Source of the DNA: Pseudobdellovibrionaceae bacterium
GTDB lineage: Bacteria > Bdellovibrionota > Bdellovibrionia > Bdellovibrionales > UBA1609
Reading direction: 5' to 3'
DNA length: 64,000 nt
NCBI GenBank assembly: GCA_947444305.1
Contig: CANEZP010000001.1
Span: forward strand, 82,151 to 146,150
Under the pieces are notes generated by a model. The model saw only the letters and a program-made list of their open reading frames with translations, ran no database searches and had not been told where the DNA came from. The translations under genes and the position numbers were made by a program. Numbering within the stretch: the first letter of the stretch is position 1; each line of letters begins with the position of its first letter. This document shows positions 15,746 to 24,920 of this stretch, one piece after another.

Positions 15746-18622
15746 TTAGTCCTCTCTCAATTTAAAAAATACGGGTTGGGCGAAGATAGGCTCGACCTTG
15801 CGGCCGCGCTTGGCCCAAAGATCATGCGGTTCCTCGGCGCCGGGTTCGTAGCGGTCTTCCGCGGCGGTGACCTCGGCCTGTGCCGGTTGGTATTCGCCGT
15901 CGTCTATGCCCGGCGTCTGGTCGTCGGGATTTTCCACGATACGATCTGGCATCGGCGGCAGCATTGCCAATTCCTGCTCGGTCACGATGTCATTGCGCGT
16001 GATACGGGGCTGGCGGGTCACGCTATCAAGCCGGTAAACTTCGACCCCGCCAAGGGCCTCGTAGCCCGCGACGATCGCTTCGCTCACCTGGGCGCGGATG
16101 TCGTTGTCGGGCGTATTGAAGTAGCTACGCTCTTTAACGAATTTGAATGAAGCATCGAGGACCTGTTCGGCGATGGGCAAGGCCACGCGGCCGCCGGTAA
16201 ATTTATGGCCGAGCGAGGCGCGAACGCGGCGGCTGTCGTAACCGACCCAAACGGCAACGGTGACGTCATTCGTAAAACCAACGAACCACGCGTCATTCTC
16301 GTCATTCGAAGTTCCGGTTTTGCCGGCGACCGAGCCGACCCACCGTTTTAACCGGGTCGCCGTCCCGCGCACTAACGTGCCTTCTAAGATGCGACGGAGC
16401 TGGTAGAAGGGCACGCGATCGGGAAACGAGGGCAATGCCTCAAGCTGACCACGCGGCCGGCGGTAAACGACCTGACCGTCTTTTTCCAACTTGTCGACGA
16501 ATTGCGGAGTCGGCTTGTAACCGTCATTCGCGACGGTTGCGTAGGCCACGGCCATGTCGATCAAACGTGCGGGCTGGGCGCCGAGCACGAACGGGTATAC
16601 GCGAACCGTGTTTTTGTAAATGCCGAGTTCCTTAGTTACGCCTTGGACGTAATCTAAACCCTCGGCGGGATTGCCGGGTGAACCCATCGCCGCCATTATT
16701 CGAGCGGTCGGTTTGTTAAGTGATTTTTCGATGGCTTGGCGAATGGTGACTAATCCGTACGATTTACCGTCGTAGTTTTTCGGCGTCCAAGATTTTCCGC
16801 CTTTATTGATCGGCGGGAAAGTGACTTCTTCATCCGGAATCAACGTGTTCGGTTGAAAGCCTAAATTTAGAGCCGCCAAATAAATGAACGGTTTCAAAGT
16901 CGAACCGGTCTGGCGCGCCGTTTGGGTCACGCGGTTGAGTTGCGACTGAGCGTAGGAGAAGCCGCCCGACATCGCGAGCACTTTGCCGGATTTGTTCTCG
17001 AGCACCACCACCGCGCCCTGCACGGTCGACGGAATTCGCAATTCAGCTCGAGAATTTTTCAGCGCTTCGGGATTTACGAAAACGAGATCGTAGCGCTTCA
17101 ACGTGTTGAGAATAGAAGCTGCACCGTTCAACGCCAGCGTGCGGCCGTCGGCGAGGCCTACGCGCACGCCGCCTTTTTGTCCACGCCCGGCCGGTTGCAC
17201 AACGACCGCGAGCGGCCATTGCACGTCGAACATTTTAGGGCGAACCTTCGGCAGAATTTCTTGCCACGACTTTTTGTATTTCTCGACGTCATCGGCGATG
17301 GATCCTTCGGGGCCCTTCCAAGCCGCGCGGCCGGAATCCGCTTCGTACGAGCGCAGACCTTCTTGCAGAGCGCGGTCGGTGGCCACCTGCATATCGGAAT
17401 TTAACGTCGAATACACCGTGTAGGCGCCGGAGGTGAGCGAGGGTATGCCGATAAGCTTTTTCACCTGCCGATTGATCTCGTCGATAAAATAGTAGCCACC
17501 TTTGGTGCGCGGCGGTTCGTAGGCGATCCATTTCACGGGCGTGGCGAGGGCCGCGGCGGCTTCGGCCTCGGTCAGGTACTTATCCTCTTTCATGCGATTG
17601 ATGACGTAATCACGGCGCTCGAGCGCGCGATCGGCGTGACGTTCAACGTGATAATAGTTCGGGCCTTTGACGAGACCGGCGAGGAGCGCGGCCTCTGCAT
17701 CGTTGATTTGCTTAACGGATTTGCCGAAGTAATTCAAAGAAGCCATCTCGATGCCCCAAGAGGCGCGGCCAATAAAAACGTAATTTATGTACAACTCAAG
17801 AATCTGCTCTTTGCTGAGAATTTTTTCGAGGCGGGTGGCCAAAACCATTTCTTGGATTTTGCGCTCGAACGTAAGATCGTCGCCGACCAGTAAGTTCTTA
17901 ACTACCTGCTGCGTGATGGTCGAGCCGCCCTGCGGACGCCCTTTGCCCGAGAAATTGCTCGAAAACGCGCGGACGATCCCGCGGATATCGAGGCCGTTGT
18001 GTTGGTAAAATCTTTTGTCTTCGGCCGCGACGAAGGCATTCTTCACGTGTTCGGGCATATCTTTGATCGAAACCCACCGACGGCGGTTGTCGTCCGAATA
18101 GATCTCCGTAAATTTCTTATCGTCTTTATCTAAGAGCACCGAAGTCTCGGGCAACTTGAAGTTCTTGAGCTTGTTGTGGTCGGGCAGCGTGCCGACCGAA
18201 GTGTTGTAGTAAGCAATGACCTCATCTAGTTTCAGCGGCGAGTTCTCAACTTTTTCGCCCTTACAAAATTGTTTGTAAGCCGCGTGCAAGCCGGGCAGGT
18301 CGACCGTCTTCATCAGTTTATCGGTGAAGGTATCGGCCACGGGGGCGGGACCCATAGCTTGTGTTTCGCTCTTTAATTTTTCGGCCTTGGCTTTCGCGTC
18401 TTCCGCGTTGCCGATCATCATGCCGAACAAGAAGTCGAAATCCATATCTTCGGCTTGGAATTCTTTGATCATGAAATGACAGCCGTCGGTGAGCAATGAC
18501 GCCACCTGGGCTTGGTCCGCGATGGGATCAAACTGGGGCTTAAATTGCTCCGGCGGTTTGGTGAAAAGTTGGCTCAGCGTAAGACCTACGGCGAGTACTT
18601 TTACGATCAGGGCGTTCATCAT
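15746..18622 (-). CDS. Class A penicillin-binding protein (PBP1A-type bifunctional synthase)
   Basis: 958 residues from ATG 18622 (AGGA 7 nt upstream). A short N-terminal signal-anchor (NALIVKVLAVGLTLSQLF) precedes an unusually long non-conserved region of about 170 residues. The glycosyltransferase (GT51) domain follows, with catalytic E201 in AAEDKRFYQH and the QGGSTITQQ motif. The transpeptidase domain has S574-x-x-K577 in TGSTLKPF, SLN in KSLNKPTARI, and KTGTSN. It polymerises and crosslinks glycan strands at the inner membrane. The C-terminal extension is rich in Asp/Glu/Pro. The extra N-terminal block is longer than in typical PBP1A proteins and may be lineage specific. Confidence 0.93.
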   Translation of the reverse strand: MMNALIVKVLAVGLTLSQLFTKPPEQFKPQFDPIADQAQVASLLTDGCHFMIKEFQAEDMDFDFLFGMMIGNAEDAKAKAEKLKSETQAMGPAPVADTFTDKLMKTVDLPGLHAAYKQFCKGEKVENSPLKLDEVIAYYNTSVGTLPDHNKLKNFKLPETSVLLDKDDKKFTEIYSDDNRRRWVSIKDMPEHVKNAFVAAEDKRFYQHNGLDIRGIVRAFSSNFSGKGRPQGGSTITQQVVKNLLVGDDLTFERKIQEMVLATRLEKILSKEQILELYINYVFIGRASWGIEMASLNYFGKSVKQINDAEAALLAGLVKGPNYYHVERHADRALERRDYVINRMKEDKYLTEAEAAAALATPVKWIAYEPPRTKGGYYFIDEINRQVKKLIGIPSLTSGAYTVYSTLNSDMQVATDRALQEGLRSYEADSGRAAWKGPEGSIADDVEKYKKSWQEILPKVRPKMFDVQWPLAVVVQPAGRGQKGGVRVGLADGRTLALNGAASILNTLKRYDLVFVNPEALKNSRAELRIPSTVQGAVVVLENKSGKVLAMSGGFSYAQSQLNRVTQTARQTGSTLKPFIYLAALNLGFQPNTLIPDEEVTFPPINKGGKSWTPKNYDGKSYGLVTIRQAIEKSLNKPTARIMAAMGSPGNPAEGLDYVQGVTKELGIYKNTVRVYPFVLGAQPARLIDMAVAYATVANDGYKPTPQFVDKLEKDGQVVYRRPRGQLEALPSFPDRVPFYQLRRILEGTLVRGTATRLKRWVGSVAGKTGTSNDENDAWFVGFTNDVTVAVWVGYDSRRVRASLGHKFTGGRVALPIAEQVLDASFKFVKERSYFNTPDNDIRAQVSEAIVAGYEALGGVEVYRLDSVTRQPRITRNDIVTEQELAMLPPMPDRIVENPDDQTPGIDDGEYQPAQAEVTAAEDRYEPGAEEPHDLWAKRGRKVEPIFAQPVFFKLRED

Positions 18623-18807
18623 GATTCGGTCCTGGCGGTAATGAGTTCGTGCCTCCTTATACCAAATTACATGATGCAATGCACTAAGTAGGCGCCGTCA
18701 TTGAAAAAACTTTCTGATTGTCGATATCGTTGCAGTAGCTTATCGTTTGGTTTTCATCTAATGCGAGCACACGTGATGTGGGCCCGCAAGCCACAGGAGA
18801 ATTGTTT

Positions 18808-19173
18808 ATGAAAAGACGCGAATTTATCGGCTGGGCCGCCCTCGGTTCATCGATCTTAGGCCAGTTATCTTGGAGCAAAATCGCCCAAGCCGCCGACGCA
18901 AAAAAGCTTACGGAAAAGGATATCTTCAAAGAAGGTATGACCTCGACGATCGCCAATTACTGCGAGAATCCCGAGAAGCAGCCGAACAAGGCTTGCCCCA
19001 AATGGCCCGAGAGCAAAGGTCATTGCGAGACCTGCAACTTCTATAACAAAGATAAATCGGAAACCGATTACAAAGGTAAGAAGTACGCCCGCTGCTTGTT
19101 GCTCGGCGATCCTTCGAAGCCCCAGTTCGTCGGTCAAAAAGCTTGGTGCGGAAGCTACATCAAGCAGGCTTAG
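18808..19173 (+). CDS. High-potential iron-sulfur protein (HiPIP) with Tat signal
   Basis: 121 residues from ATG 18808, with AGGAG upstream; the in-frame start at 18778 would lie before the signal. MKRREFIGWAALGSSILG is a twin-arginine signal. The mature part has the HiPIP [4Fe-4S] ligands C73 and C76 (GHCETCNFYN), C96 (YARCLLLG) and C114 (AWCGSYI). Two extra cysteines (C52 and C63) lie near the N-terminus and might form a disulfide. HiPIPs are periplasmic one-electron carriers. It is divergent from the PBP1A gene and converges on folE2; no obvious redox partner is adjacent. Confidence 0.88.
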   Translation: MKRREFIGWAALGSSILGQLSWSKIAQAADAKKLTEKDIFKEGMTSTIANYCENPEKQPNKACPKWPESKGHCETCNFYNKDKSETDYKGKKYARCLLLGDPSKPQFVGQKAWCGSYIKQA

Positions 19174-19180
19174 TTTTTGT

Positions 19181-20077
19181 TTAGTATTTTCCGACCTTCG
19201 CGACGACGTCGTGCGCGTGAAGGCTTTCGAAATGGCGGACTTCGATTTGGAAGTTCGCCAGTTCTTCACGGTTCATCAACGCCCATTTCAATTTGCGGGC
19301 GGCATCTTCACAGAACATTAAATTTTTAGCGTTTCTACGGGCGAACTCTTGCTCGTCTTCGCGTTTGACCGCGGTCTGTACGGGCGTGCCGAGCGCTTCT
19401 TCGATTTCGTCGATCAAGCTTAACGGCGAGGGGTAGCCCTTTGCGGGGTCGAAGGTAAATTCACAAATCGCTTCCGAGCGTTGCGCGTGCGGTACGGCGC
19501 CGACTGATTCGGCTTTGCCGAGCCACTCGAGCACTTGCGCCGAGCGTACTTCCGGTTCACGAAATGCTTTTCGGAACTCTTCCTGGTTAATCTGCCGGCT
19601 GAGCGACGCGGAACAAGGGCAAGTGCTTGAATAAAGCACGCGCGTTTGCAGCTTCAATTCTCGCAGGCCTTTTTTGGAAACGACTTTGAAGCGAAGTGGG
19701 TAGCTGCGCCAGCCTTCCTCGCCGCTTAGTAAAGCTTTGCGAAGCACAGGGAATTCAAAGTCGAGCGCCAGCATGCCGGCATCGCTTAAGTTTTCGTGCG
19801 TCGCGAGCATCTGGTCCATCGCTTCGTTCAGCGCCGGCCAGGTGAGTTCATTCTCGTACAAACGATTGATGATCTTAAAAATACGCGACATGTGAATGCC
19901 ACGGCTTTGCTTATCGATGAGCGAAACGGTCGCTTGCGCGCGCGCGGGCAACAACAAGCCCTGCAGGCGAACTTGAGTTTGCACATTCTCGATGCCGACT
20001 TCATCCAAAGTCAGGGCAAGATTCTTTTCGGGTGGTAGGGTAGCCACGTCCTCAAGGCGCGGTTTTTTCGAGCTCAT
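19181..20077 (-). CDS. folE2: GTP cyclohydrolase FolE2 (type IB)
   Basis: 298 residues, matching the COG1469 family size. Diagnostic segments are KQSRGIHMSR near residue 56-65 (His/Met region for substrate) and the metal-site cysteine in YSSTCPCSASLSRQI. The enzyme converts GTP to dihydroneopterin triphosphate, the first step of folate (and queuosine) synthesis, and unlike FolE can use metals other than zinc. It is divergent from the cytidine deaminase gene. No other folate or queuosine genes are nearby in the window. Confidence 0.92.
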   Translation of the reverse strand: MSSKKPRLEDVATLPPEKNLALTLDEVGIENVQTQVRLQGLLLPARAQATVSLIDKQSRGIHMSRIFKIINRLYENELTWPALNEAMDQMLATHENLSDAGMLALDFEFPVLRKALLSGEEGWRSYPLRFKVVSKKGLRELKLQTRVLYSSTCPCSASLSRQINQEEFRKAFREPEVRSAQVLEWLGKAESVGAVPHAQRSEAICEFTFDPAKGYPSPLSLIDEIEEALGTPVQTAVKREDEQEFARRNAKNLMFCEDAARKLKWALMNREELANFQIEVRHFESLHAHDVVAKVGKY

Positions 20078-20153
20078 CAGACACTCTCTTTCGGCTTTGC
20101 GTCACCTATAAGTAGTACATGTGAATTGGAGTTGCAACGGGTATAAGGCCACC

Positions 20154-20570
20154 ATGAATGTCACACCCGATGTCGAAAAAGCTCATAAAATTGCGTGGAT
20201 GGCCCGCTCCCAAGCGCACGCTCCGTATTCTAAATTCCAAGTCGGCGCGGCGCTAAAACTCGCCGGGGTCGAGGACGCCGTGCCCGGTTGCAACGTTGAG
20301 AACGCCAGTTACGGCGCAACCATTTGTGCCGAACGAACGGCCGTTTGCACCGCCGTCTCTTTCTTCGGGCAAATAAAGCCTGAGTTTTTAGTCATCGTCA
20401 CGGGTGAGAAAAACGCGACCGTTCCCTGCGGCGTTTGCCTGCAAGTGCTTGCCGAATTCTGCGGCGACGAGATGCCGGTTTACCTCGGTAACGATACCGG
20501 AATCATCGCGCAAAAGAAGTTCAAAGATTTTCTGCCCAAAGCTTTTCGCGTATTTGAGGTCAACAAATGA
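20154..20570 (+). CDS. cdd: Cytidine deaminase
   Basis: 138 residues from ATG 20154, chosen because AAGG lies 5 nt upstream and it gives the standard length; a GTG at 20121 is in frame but too far upstream. Zinc ligands are present in ATICAERTAV and PCGVCLQVL, and substrate contacts in PGCNVENASYG. The enzyme deaminates cytidine or deoxycytidine to uridine in pyrimidine salvage. It overlaps the next gene by 4 bp (ATGA), indicating translational coupling with the SDR oxidoreductase. Confidence 0.95.
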   Translation: MNVTPDVEKAHKIAWMARSQAHAPYSKFQVGAALKLAGVEDAVPGCNVENASYGATICAERTAVCTAVSFFGQIKPEFLVIVTGEKNATVPCGVCLQVLAEFCGDEMPVYLGNDTGIIAQKKFKDFLPKAFRVFEVNK

Positions 20571-21319
20571 AGTTTAAGCGCGCCCTCATCACCGGCGCGT
20601 CGAGCGGCATCGGTCTCGCCGTTGCCGAATCGTTTGCCGCCCAAGGCATCGATCTTTTGTTGGTTGCCCGCCGCGAAGAACGTCTTCTCAAATTAAAAAC
20701 ACGGCTCGAACGTAAACATAAAATTGACGTCACGGTGGCCGCCGCCGACATGCGCAAGGCCGGCGACATCGCCGCGCTCGCTGAGATAAAAGCTTTCGCC
20801 GGCGTTGATCTCCTGATCAATAACGCCGGTTTAGCCCGCGGTACCGAAAAGATTCAAGATGCCAATCCGGCCGACTGGGAGGCCATGCTCGAAACGAACG
20901 TCACCGGTCTCCTTCGCCTCACGCGGGCGTTGCTTCCGCATATGATTAAGAAGAAGCGCGGTCACGTCGTCAATCTTGGTTCGGTCGCGGGCCGCTGGGT
21001 CTATCCAGGCGGGGCGGTTTATTGCGCTTCTAAATTTGCCGTCCGCGCGATCAGCGAAGGTTTGCGCATGGATTTGATCGGCACCGGTTTAAGGGTCACG
21101 AATATCGAACCCGGCATGGTCGAAACCGAATTTTCCGAAGTGCGCTTCCAGAGTAAAGAGCGGGCGAAAGGCGTGTATAAAGGGATGACGCCTTTAAGCG
21201 CGCAAGACATCGCGGAAAGTATCTTGTGGGCGGTACAACGGCCCGCGCACGTCAACATTCAGGAGATGGTGATCTATCCCACCGATCAGGCCGCGATCCA
21301 ACACGTGCATCGCCGTTAA
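20567..21319 (+). CDS. Short-chain dehydrogenase/reductase, YdfG-like
   Basis: 250 residues. NADP-binding TGASSGIG near residue 9-16 with downstream ARREER, NNAG at 85-88 and the catalytic Ser...YCASK (LGSVAGRW then YCASKFAV) place it in the classical SDR group; the IEPGMVETEFS and MTPLSAQDIAE segments match YdfG-type 3-hydroxy-acid dehydrogenases. The physiological substrate is unknown. Start codon overlaps the cytidine deaminase stop (ATGA). Its TAA overlaps the TAA of the convergent LysR gene in TTAA at 21316-21319, leaving no intergenic terminator. Confidence 0.9.
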   Translation: MKFKRALITGASSGIGLAVAESFAAQGIDLLLVARREERLLKLKTRLERKHKIDVTVAAADMRKAGDIAALAEIKAFAGVDLLINNAGLARGTEKIQDANPADWEAMLETNVTGLLRLTRALLPHMIKKKRGHVVNLGSVAGRWVYPGGAVYCASKFAVRAISEGLRMDLIGTGLRVTNIEPGMVETEFSEVRFQSKERAKGVYKGMTPLSAQDIAESILWAVQRPAHVNIQEMVIYPTDQAAIQHVHRR

Positions 21320-22161
21320 TTCTTAAAGCCTTTTTGGATCGCTTGCGAAAGCGCCTGCATCGCGCGAACATTCTTGTTCTCAACCCGGTAAATTAAAAAT
21401 ATTTCGTCGTTAAAGACCGGTGCGTTTTTAACGGCGTAGAGTTCATCGCTTTCCGCGTGCGCCACCCGTGCCGGTAAGATTCCGGTACCGCCGCCGGCGG
21501 CGGTCAGGGCGGCGATCACTTCCAAGTTGGAAGACTCAATTAGCCGTTTAAACCGGAAGCCTTGGCGCTTCATCTTCGCGATAAGCGTTTGGGTTTGAAT
21601 CAAGCTCGGTTCACCGATCAGCACATCTTCGTTGTTCAGATTCTTCGAGCGCCACAGCGTTACCGTATCTTTGGCTACGCATCTCATCACCAGATCGGGG
21701 TGCGGCACGGGGTTCACCACGATCCCGACGTCGAGATCGAGCGCCAGCACTTTCTGGGTGATCGTGCGCGAAAGATCATGTTCGAGAGATATTTCTAAGT
21801 CAGGGTGTTCGAGTAAAAGTGCCGGTAAAAACAGCGGTAAGGAATACCTCGCCACCGAAGCGTGGCAACCCACCGAAAATCTTCCCCGTACTTCATTCAT
21901 CGTACTTAAAGTGTGGCCGCGAAGTTCTTCCCAGCGGCTCATCAAACTTCGTGCTTCAAAGAGCAGCCGTTCGCCGGGCTTGGTCAGATTCACGCCCTGG
22001 CGTGTGCGAATAAATAACTGCGTACCGACCGCGTGTTCAAGCCGCTGCATCGCAAGCGTTAGCGAGGGTTGGCTAATTCCTAAGTGGGTGGCGGCCTTGG
22101 TGAGGTTACTCGCTTGGGCGATGGCGATGAAATAGGAAAGATCGGCGCTGGAAGGTAACAT
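21316..22161 (-). CDS. LysR-family transcriptional regulator
   Basis: 281 residues with an N-terminal winged helix-turn-helix (residues 1-60; LTKAATHLGISQPSLTLAMQRLE) and a LysR-type periplasmic-binding-protein-like effector domain. It is divergent from the dioxygenase gene 22256, the classical arrangement for a regulator and its target. A T-N11-A inverted repeat (TCCT-N5-AGGA, 22169-22181) lies just upstream of its own start and is a candidate binding site. The effector is not predictable. Stop codon shared in TTAA with the SDR gene. Confidence 0.92.
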   Translation of the reverse strand: MLPSSADLSYFIAIAQASNLTKAATHLGISQPSLTLAMQRLEHAVGTQLFIRTRQGVNLTKPGERLLFEARSLMSRWEELRGHTLSTMNEVRGRFSVGCHASVARYSLPLFLPALLLEHPDLEISLEHDLSRTITQKVLALDLDVGIVVNPVPHPDLVMRCVAKDTVTLWRSKNLNNEDVLIGEPSLIQTQTLIAKMKRQGFRFKRLIESSNLEVIAALTAAGGGTGILPARVAHAESDELYAVKNAPVFNDEIFLIYRVENKNVRAMQALSQAIQKGFKN

Positions 22162-22168
22162 AAATACA

Positions 22169-22181
22169 TCCTATCGAAGGA
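22169..22181. promoter_or_regulatory. Candidate LysR-box (T-N11-A)
   Basis: The 13-bp sequence TCCTATCGAAGGA has inverted TCCT/AGGA arms and fits the T-N11-A LysR consensus. It sits in the 94-bp divergent spacer between the LysR gene and the dioxygenase gene, 8 bp before the LysR start. Confidence 0.35.
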
Positions 22182-22255
22182 ATCAGTGTTTCATATTTTA
22201 CCTATAGCTTCTTGTTTGTTGAATTGGTATCGAACCTAAACAAAGGAAGCGATTT

Positions 22256-22912
22256 ATGAGTTCACCGTTAAGACGCCGTCAGTTTTTAAAAACATCGTTC
22301 GGTGTTGCGGGGGCGCTGTTGGCGTCCGGCGCCGGCGCCGCCGAAGTTTGCACAAAAACGGTTGCGCAAACCGAAGGTCCCTTTTACCCGGGTGAAGGAA
22401 ACATTTTACCGGTGAACGATCTCACGCGGGTTGAGAACGCATCGGGGCCCGCGCTCGGCCAAGTGATTTACGTTAAGGGCGTCGTTCGCGATTTGAATTG
22501 CGCTCCCGTGGCGGGCGTAAACGTCGAGATCTGGCAAGCGTGCGCTTCGGGCCGTTACAATCATGATGGTGACCCCAACACGGCCGCGCTTGATCCAAAT
22601 TTTCGCTACTGGGGTGAGACGTTCACGAACGATAACGGCGAATACATTTTTAAAACGATCGTGCCGGGTGCCTACCCGGCGGATACGGATTGGGACCGTC
22701 CGCCGCATATTCATTTCCGCGTGGCGAAGAGGGGCTATCAGGAATTGATCACGCAGATGTACTTCGACGGTGAGGACCTAAATTCACGCGATAAAATTTT
22801 AGAGCGTATTCCCGCTAGGCTCCGCCGGGATGTTATCGTTGCGTTTGCTCCCAACGCCGACGAGCCGTTGACCCAAATGGGCGTCTTTAATATCTCGATC
22901 GAAAAAATTTAG
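22256..22912 (+). CDS. Intradiol ring-cleavage dioxygenase-like protein with Tat signal
   Basis: 218 residues from ATG 22256 with AAAGGAAG upstream. SPLRRRQFLKTSFGVAGALLASG is a twin-arginine signal ending GAGA. The mature part has the intradiol dioxygenase pattern: QTEGPFYPGE, a short ligand Tyr in SGRYNHDGD, a second in YPADTDW and the His pair PPHIHFRV. These non-haem Fe(III) enzymes cleave catechols between the hydroxyls. A periplasmic location is unusual for aromatic degradation and suggests a role such as detoxification. No other ring-degradation genes are adjacent. A divergent LysR gene is the probable regulator. Confidence 0.85.
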   Translation: MSSPLRRRQFLKTSFGVAGALLASGAGAAEVCTKTVAQTEGPFYPGEGNILPVNDLTRVENASGPALGQVIYVKGVVRDLNCAPVAGVNVEIWQACASGRYNHDGDPNTAALDPNFRYWGETFTNDNGEYIFKTIVPGAYPADTDWDRPPHIHFRVAKRGYQELITQMYFDGEDLNSRDKILERIPARLRRDVIVAFAPNADEPLTQMGVFNISIEKI

Positions 22913-23185
22913 ATCACTTCGGGCGGCGAACTCGCATTCGCCGGCCCCGCATTTGCCGCCCCGAAAACGCCGCCTGGCGACCACAGTGTTTGTAATACAT
23001 TCCATAAATGACAAGTCGCATGCATGAATTTTACCAAAAAATTCGTCGCCATTTCCATTGGTTAGCATCTTAGAGCTTATGAGTTCCAAAGTGGAACCAA
23101 TTAGTTTGCAAAGTTTTCATCAAATGTTCTAATCATCGCCTACAAAGGTCGAGGTTGACCTGCGAACTCTCTGGAGGGGGAATTC

Positions 23186-24835
23186 ATGTTTACACGGAAG
23201 ATGGCTGCTTTAGCCCTTTTGCTCAGCGTTTTTTCGGCGGGTGCACACGCCGAACGTTACCTTGTTCAATTTAAATCAAGTCAGACATTTCAGAACGTCA
23301 TGCAAAATATGAAATCTTTCGACCCCAACCGTGCCGTTACGGGCATGAAGCTTTTGGGCAGCGGCGCGAGCGTGGGGCAAAGCTTTGAGCATCTCGATAT
23401 GCTCGTCGTCGACACGAACGATGCCGCCGCGGTCGAGAGTTTAAAAAATCACCCGGCCATCGCGTTCGTAGAGAAAGAGATCTTCCATCCCGCACCCAAG
23501 CCGATGGCAACCTGGGGAAATCAAATTTTGAATTCAAACGTGAAAACCGCGCGCATGGAAACTCCGTGGGGCATCGGCGCGGTTAAGGCTCCGCAAGCGT
23601 GGGCGATCACGAAGGGTGAATCGGCGCGCGTCATGGTCCTCGATACCGGTTTAGATAAAACGCACGTTTCGATCGCCGGCCGGTTCGAGAAGGGCCGCGA
23701 CTTTACGCTACCCGCGGGCGGCGGCGGCGACATCAATGAAGTCACCGATAGCGTCGGTCACGGAACGCACGTTTCGGGCACGATCCTCGCCGACGGATTG
23801 AACGGCGGCTTGACGGGCGTCGCGCCCGAAGCGCGTTTGCTCATGGGGAAAGTTTGTTCGATGGCGGGTTGCAGTTCCGTCGCGATTGCCGGCGGCATCA
23901 ACTGGGCGATCGACGAAAAAGTCGACGTCGTGAATATGTCATTGGGTGGCTTCTTTATTTCGAACGGTGAGGCACAGGCCTTAGCACGGGCCGAGCGGGA
24001 AGGTGTTCTCGTCGTCGCGGCGAGCGGCAACGGCGGCACGGGCACCGTTTCTTATCCCGCGGCGTACGTTACGGCCTTCGCGGTCGGAGCGGTCGACGTG
24101 AATTTAATTAAAGCCGACTTCTCGCAGTGGGGCCCCGAACTCGCCATCATGGGCCCGGGCGTTGACGTCGTATCGAGCGTGCCCCGCGGCACCGGCCGGG
24201 GCGCAACCGTGCTCATCGATTTACAAGACGGGCGCGGTCCCGTCGAAGTGAAGTCTACGCCCTTCGTAGGTTCGCCCGTTTCCGTACCTTCCTCTAACGA
24301 ACTTGTTTATGCGGGTCTGGGCAAGCCGGCAGATTTCGCCGCGGTTAATGTTCGCGGAAAGTTTGCGCTCATCTCGCGCGGAGAGATTCCGTTCAAAGAT
24401 AAAATCGCCGGCGCGATCCAAGCGGGCGCCGCGGGAGTTGTGGTTTTCAACAATGCACCGGGCTTGCTGCAAGGTTCATTAACGGAAGATGGCTCCGAAG
24501 TTGCGGTATCGGCGGCCATGATCGAGCAAACTTCCGGCGACGCCGTAAAAAGATTGATCGCGAGCGGGCGCACGGTCCGCGCGACGATGTCGGTTGATGC
24601 AACCGACTTCTCATCTTTTCAAGGAACGTCGATGGCCACGCCCCACGTCGCGGGCGTTGCGGCGCTCGTGCGTGCGGCAAACAAAGCGCTTACTCCCGCG
24701 CAAGTGCGTGAGCTGCTAAGAAGCACGGCAACGCCGCTCGGTCCCAACACCAACAATCAATACGGCAGCGGCATGGTCAACGCGGAAGCCGCCGTACAGC
24801 GCGCGAGCGGTCAGGCCTTTCGTCTCGCGAATTAA
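23186..24835 (+). CDS. Secreted subtilisin-like serine protease with PA domain insert
   Basis: 549 residues; signal peptide ends AHA (residue 22). Residues 24-100 are an I9-type propeptide. The S8 catalytic triad is D153 (VLDTGLD), H192 (GHGTHVSG) and S482 (GTSMATPH), with oxyanion Asn in ASGNGG. A protease-associated domain (about residues 340-470) is inserted between the catalytic Asn and Ser blocks. Expected role is extracellular or periplasmic proteolysis, relevant to prey or nutrient degradation if the organism is a predator (inference). ATG 23186 follows GGAGGGGGAATTC. A terminator follows at 24878. Confidence 0.95.
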   Translation: MFTRKMAALALLLSVFSAGAHAERYLVQFKSSQTFQNVMQNMKSFDPNRAVTGMKLLGSGASVGQSFEHLDMLVVDTNDAAAVESLKNHPAIAFVEKEIFHPAPKPMATWGNQILNSNVKTARMETPWGIGAVKAPQAWAITKGESARVMVLDTGLDKTHVSIAGRFEKGRDFTLPAGGGGDINEVTDSVGHGTHVSGTILADGLNGGLTGVAPEARLLMGKVCSMAGCSSVAIAGGINWAIDEKVDVVNMSLGGFFISNGEAQALARAEREGVLVVAASGNGGTGTVSYPAAYVTAFAVGAVDVNLIKADFSQWGPELAIMGPGVDVVSSVPRGTGRGATVLIDLQDGRGPVEVKSTPFVGSPVSVPSSNELVYAGLGKPADFAAVNVRGKFALISRGEIPFKDKIAGAIQAGAAGVVVFNNAPGLLQGSLTEDGSEVAVSAAMIEQTSGDAVKRLIASGRTVRATMSVDATDFSSFQGTSMATPHVAGVAALVRAANKALTPAQVRELLRSTATPLGPNTNNQYGSGMVNAEAAVQRASGQAFRLAN

Positions 24836-24877
24836 TCGACCTGAAAAGTAATTCGCTCAACAAATCGTCAAAGTCTG

Positions 24878-24904
24878 AAAAGGCTCCCCAGCGGGAGCCT
24901 TTTT
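24878..24904 (+). terminator. Rho-independent terminator of the subtilase gene
   Basis: Arms AAAAGGCTCCC (24878-24888) and GGGAGCCTTTT (24893-24903) flank a CAGC loop and are followed by a further T. It lies 43 bp after the subtilase stop and 17 bp before the EEP-family gene. Confidence 0.9.
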
Positions 24905-24920
24905 AATTATCCTGAGCGTC

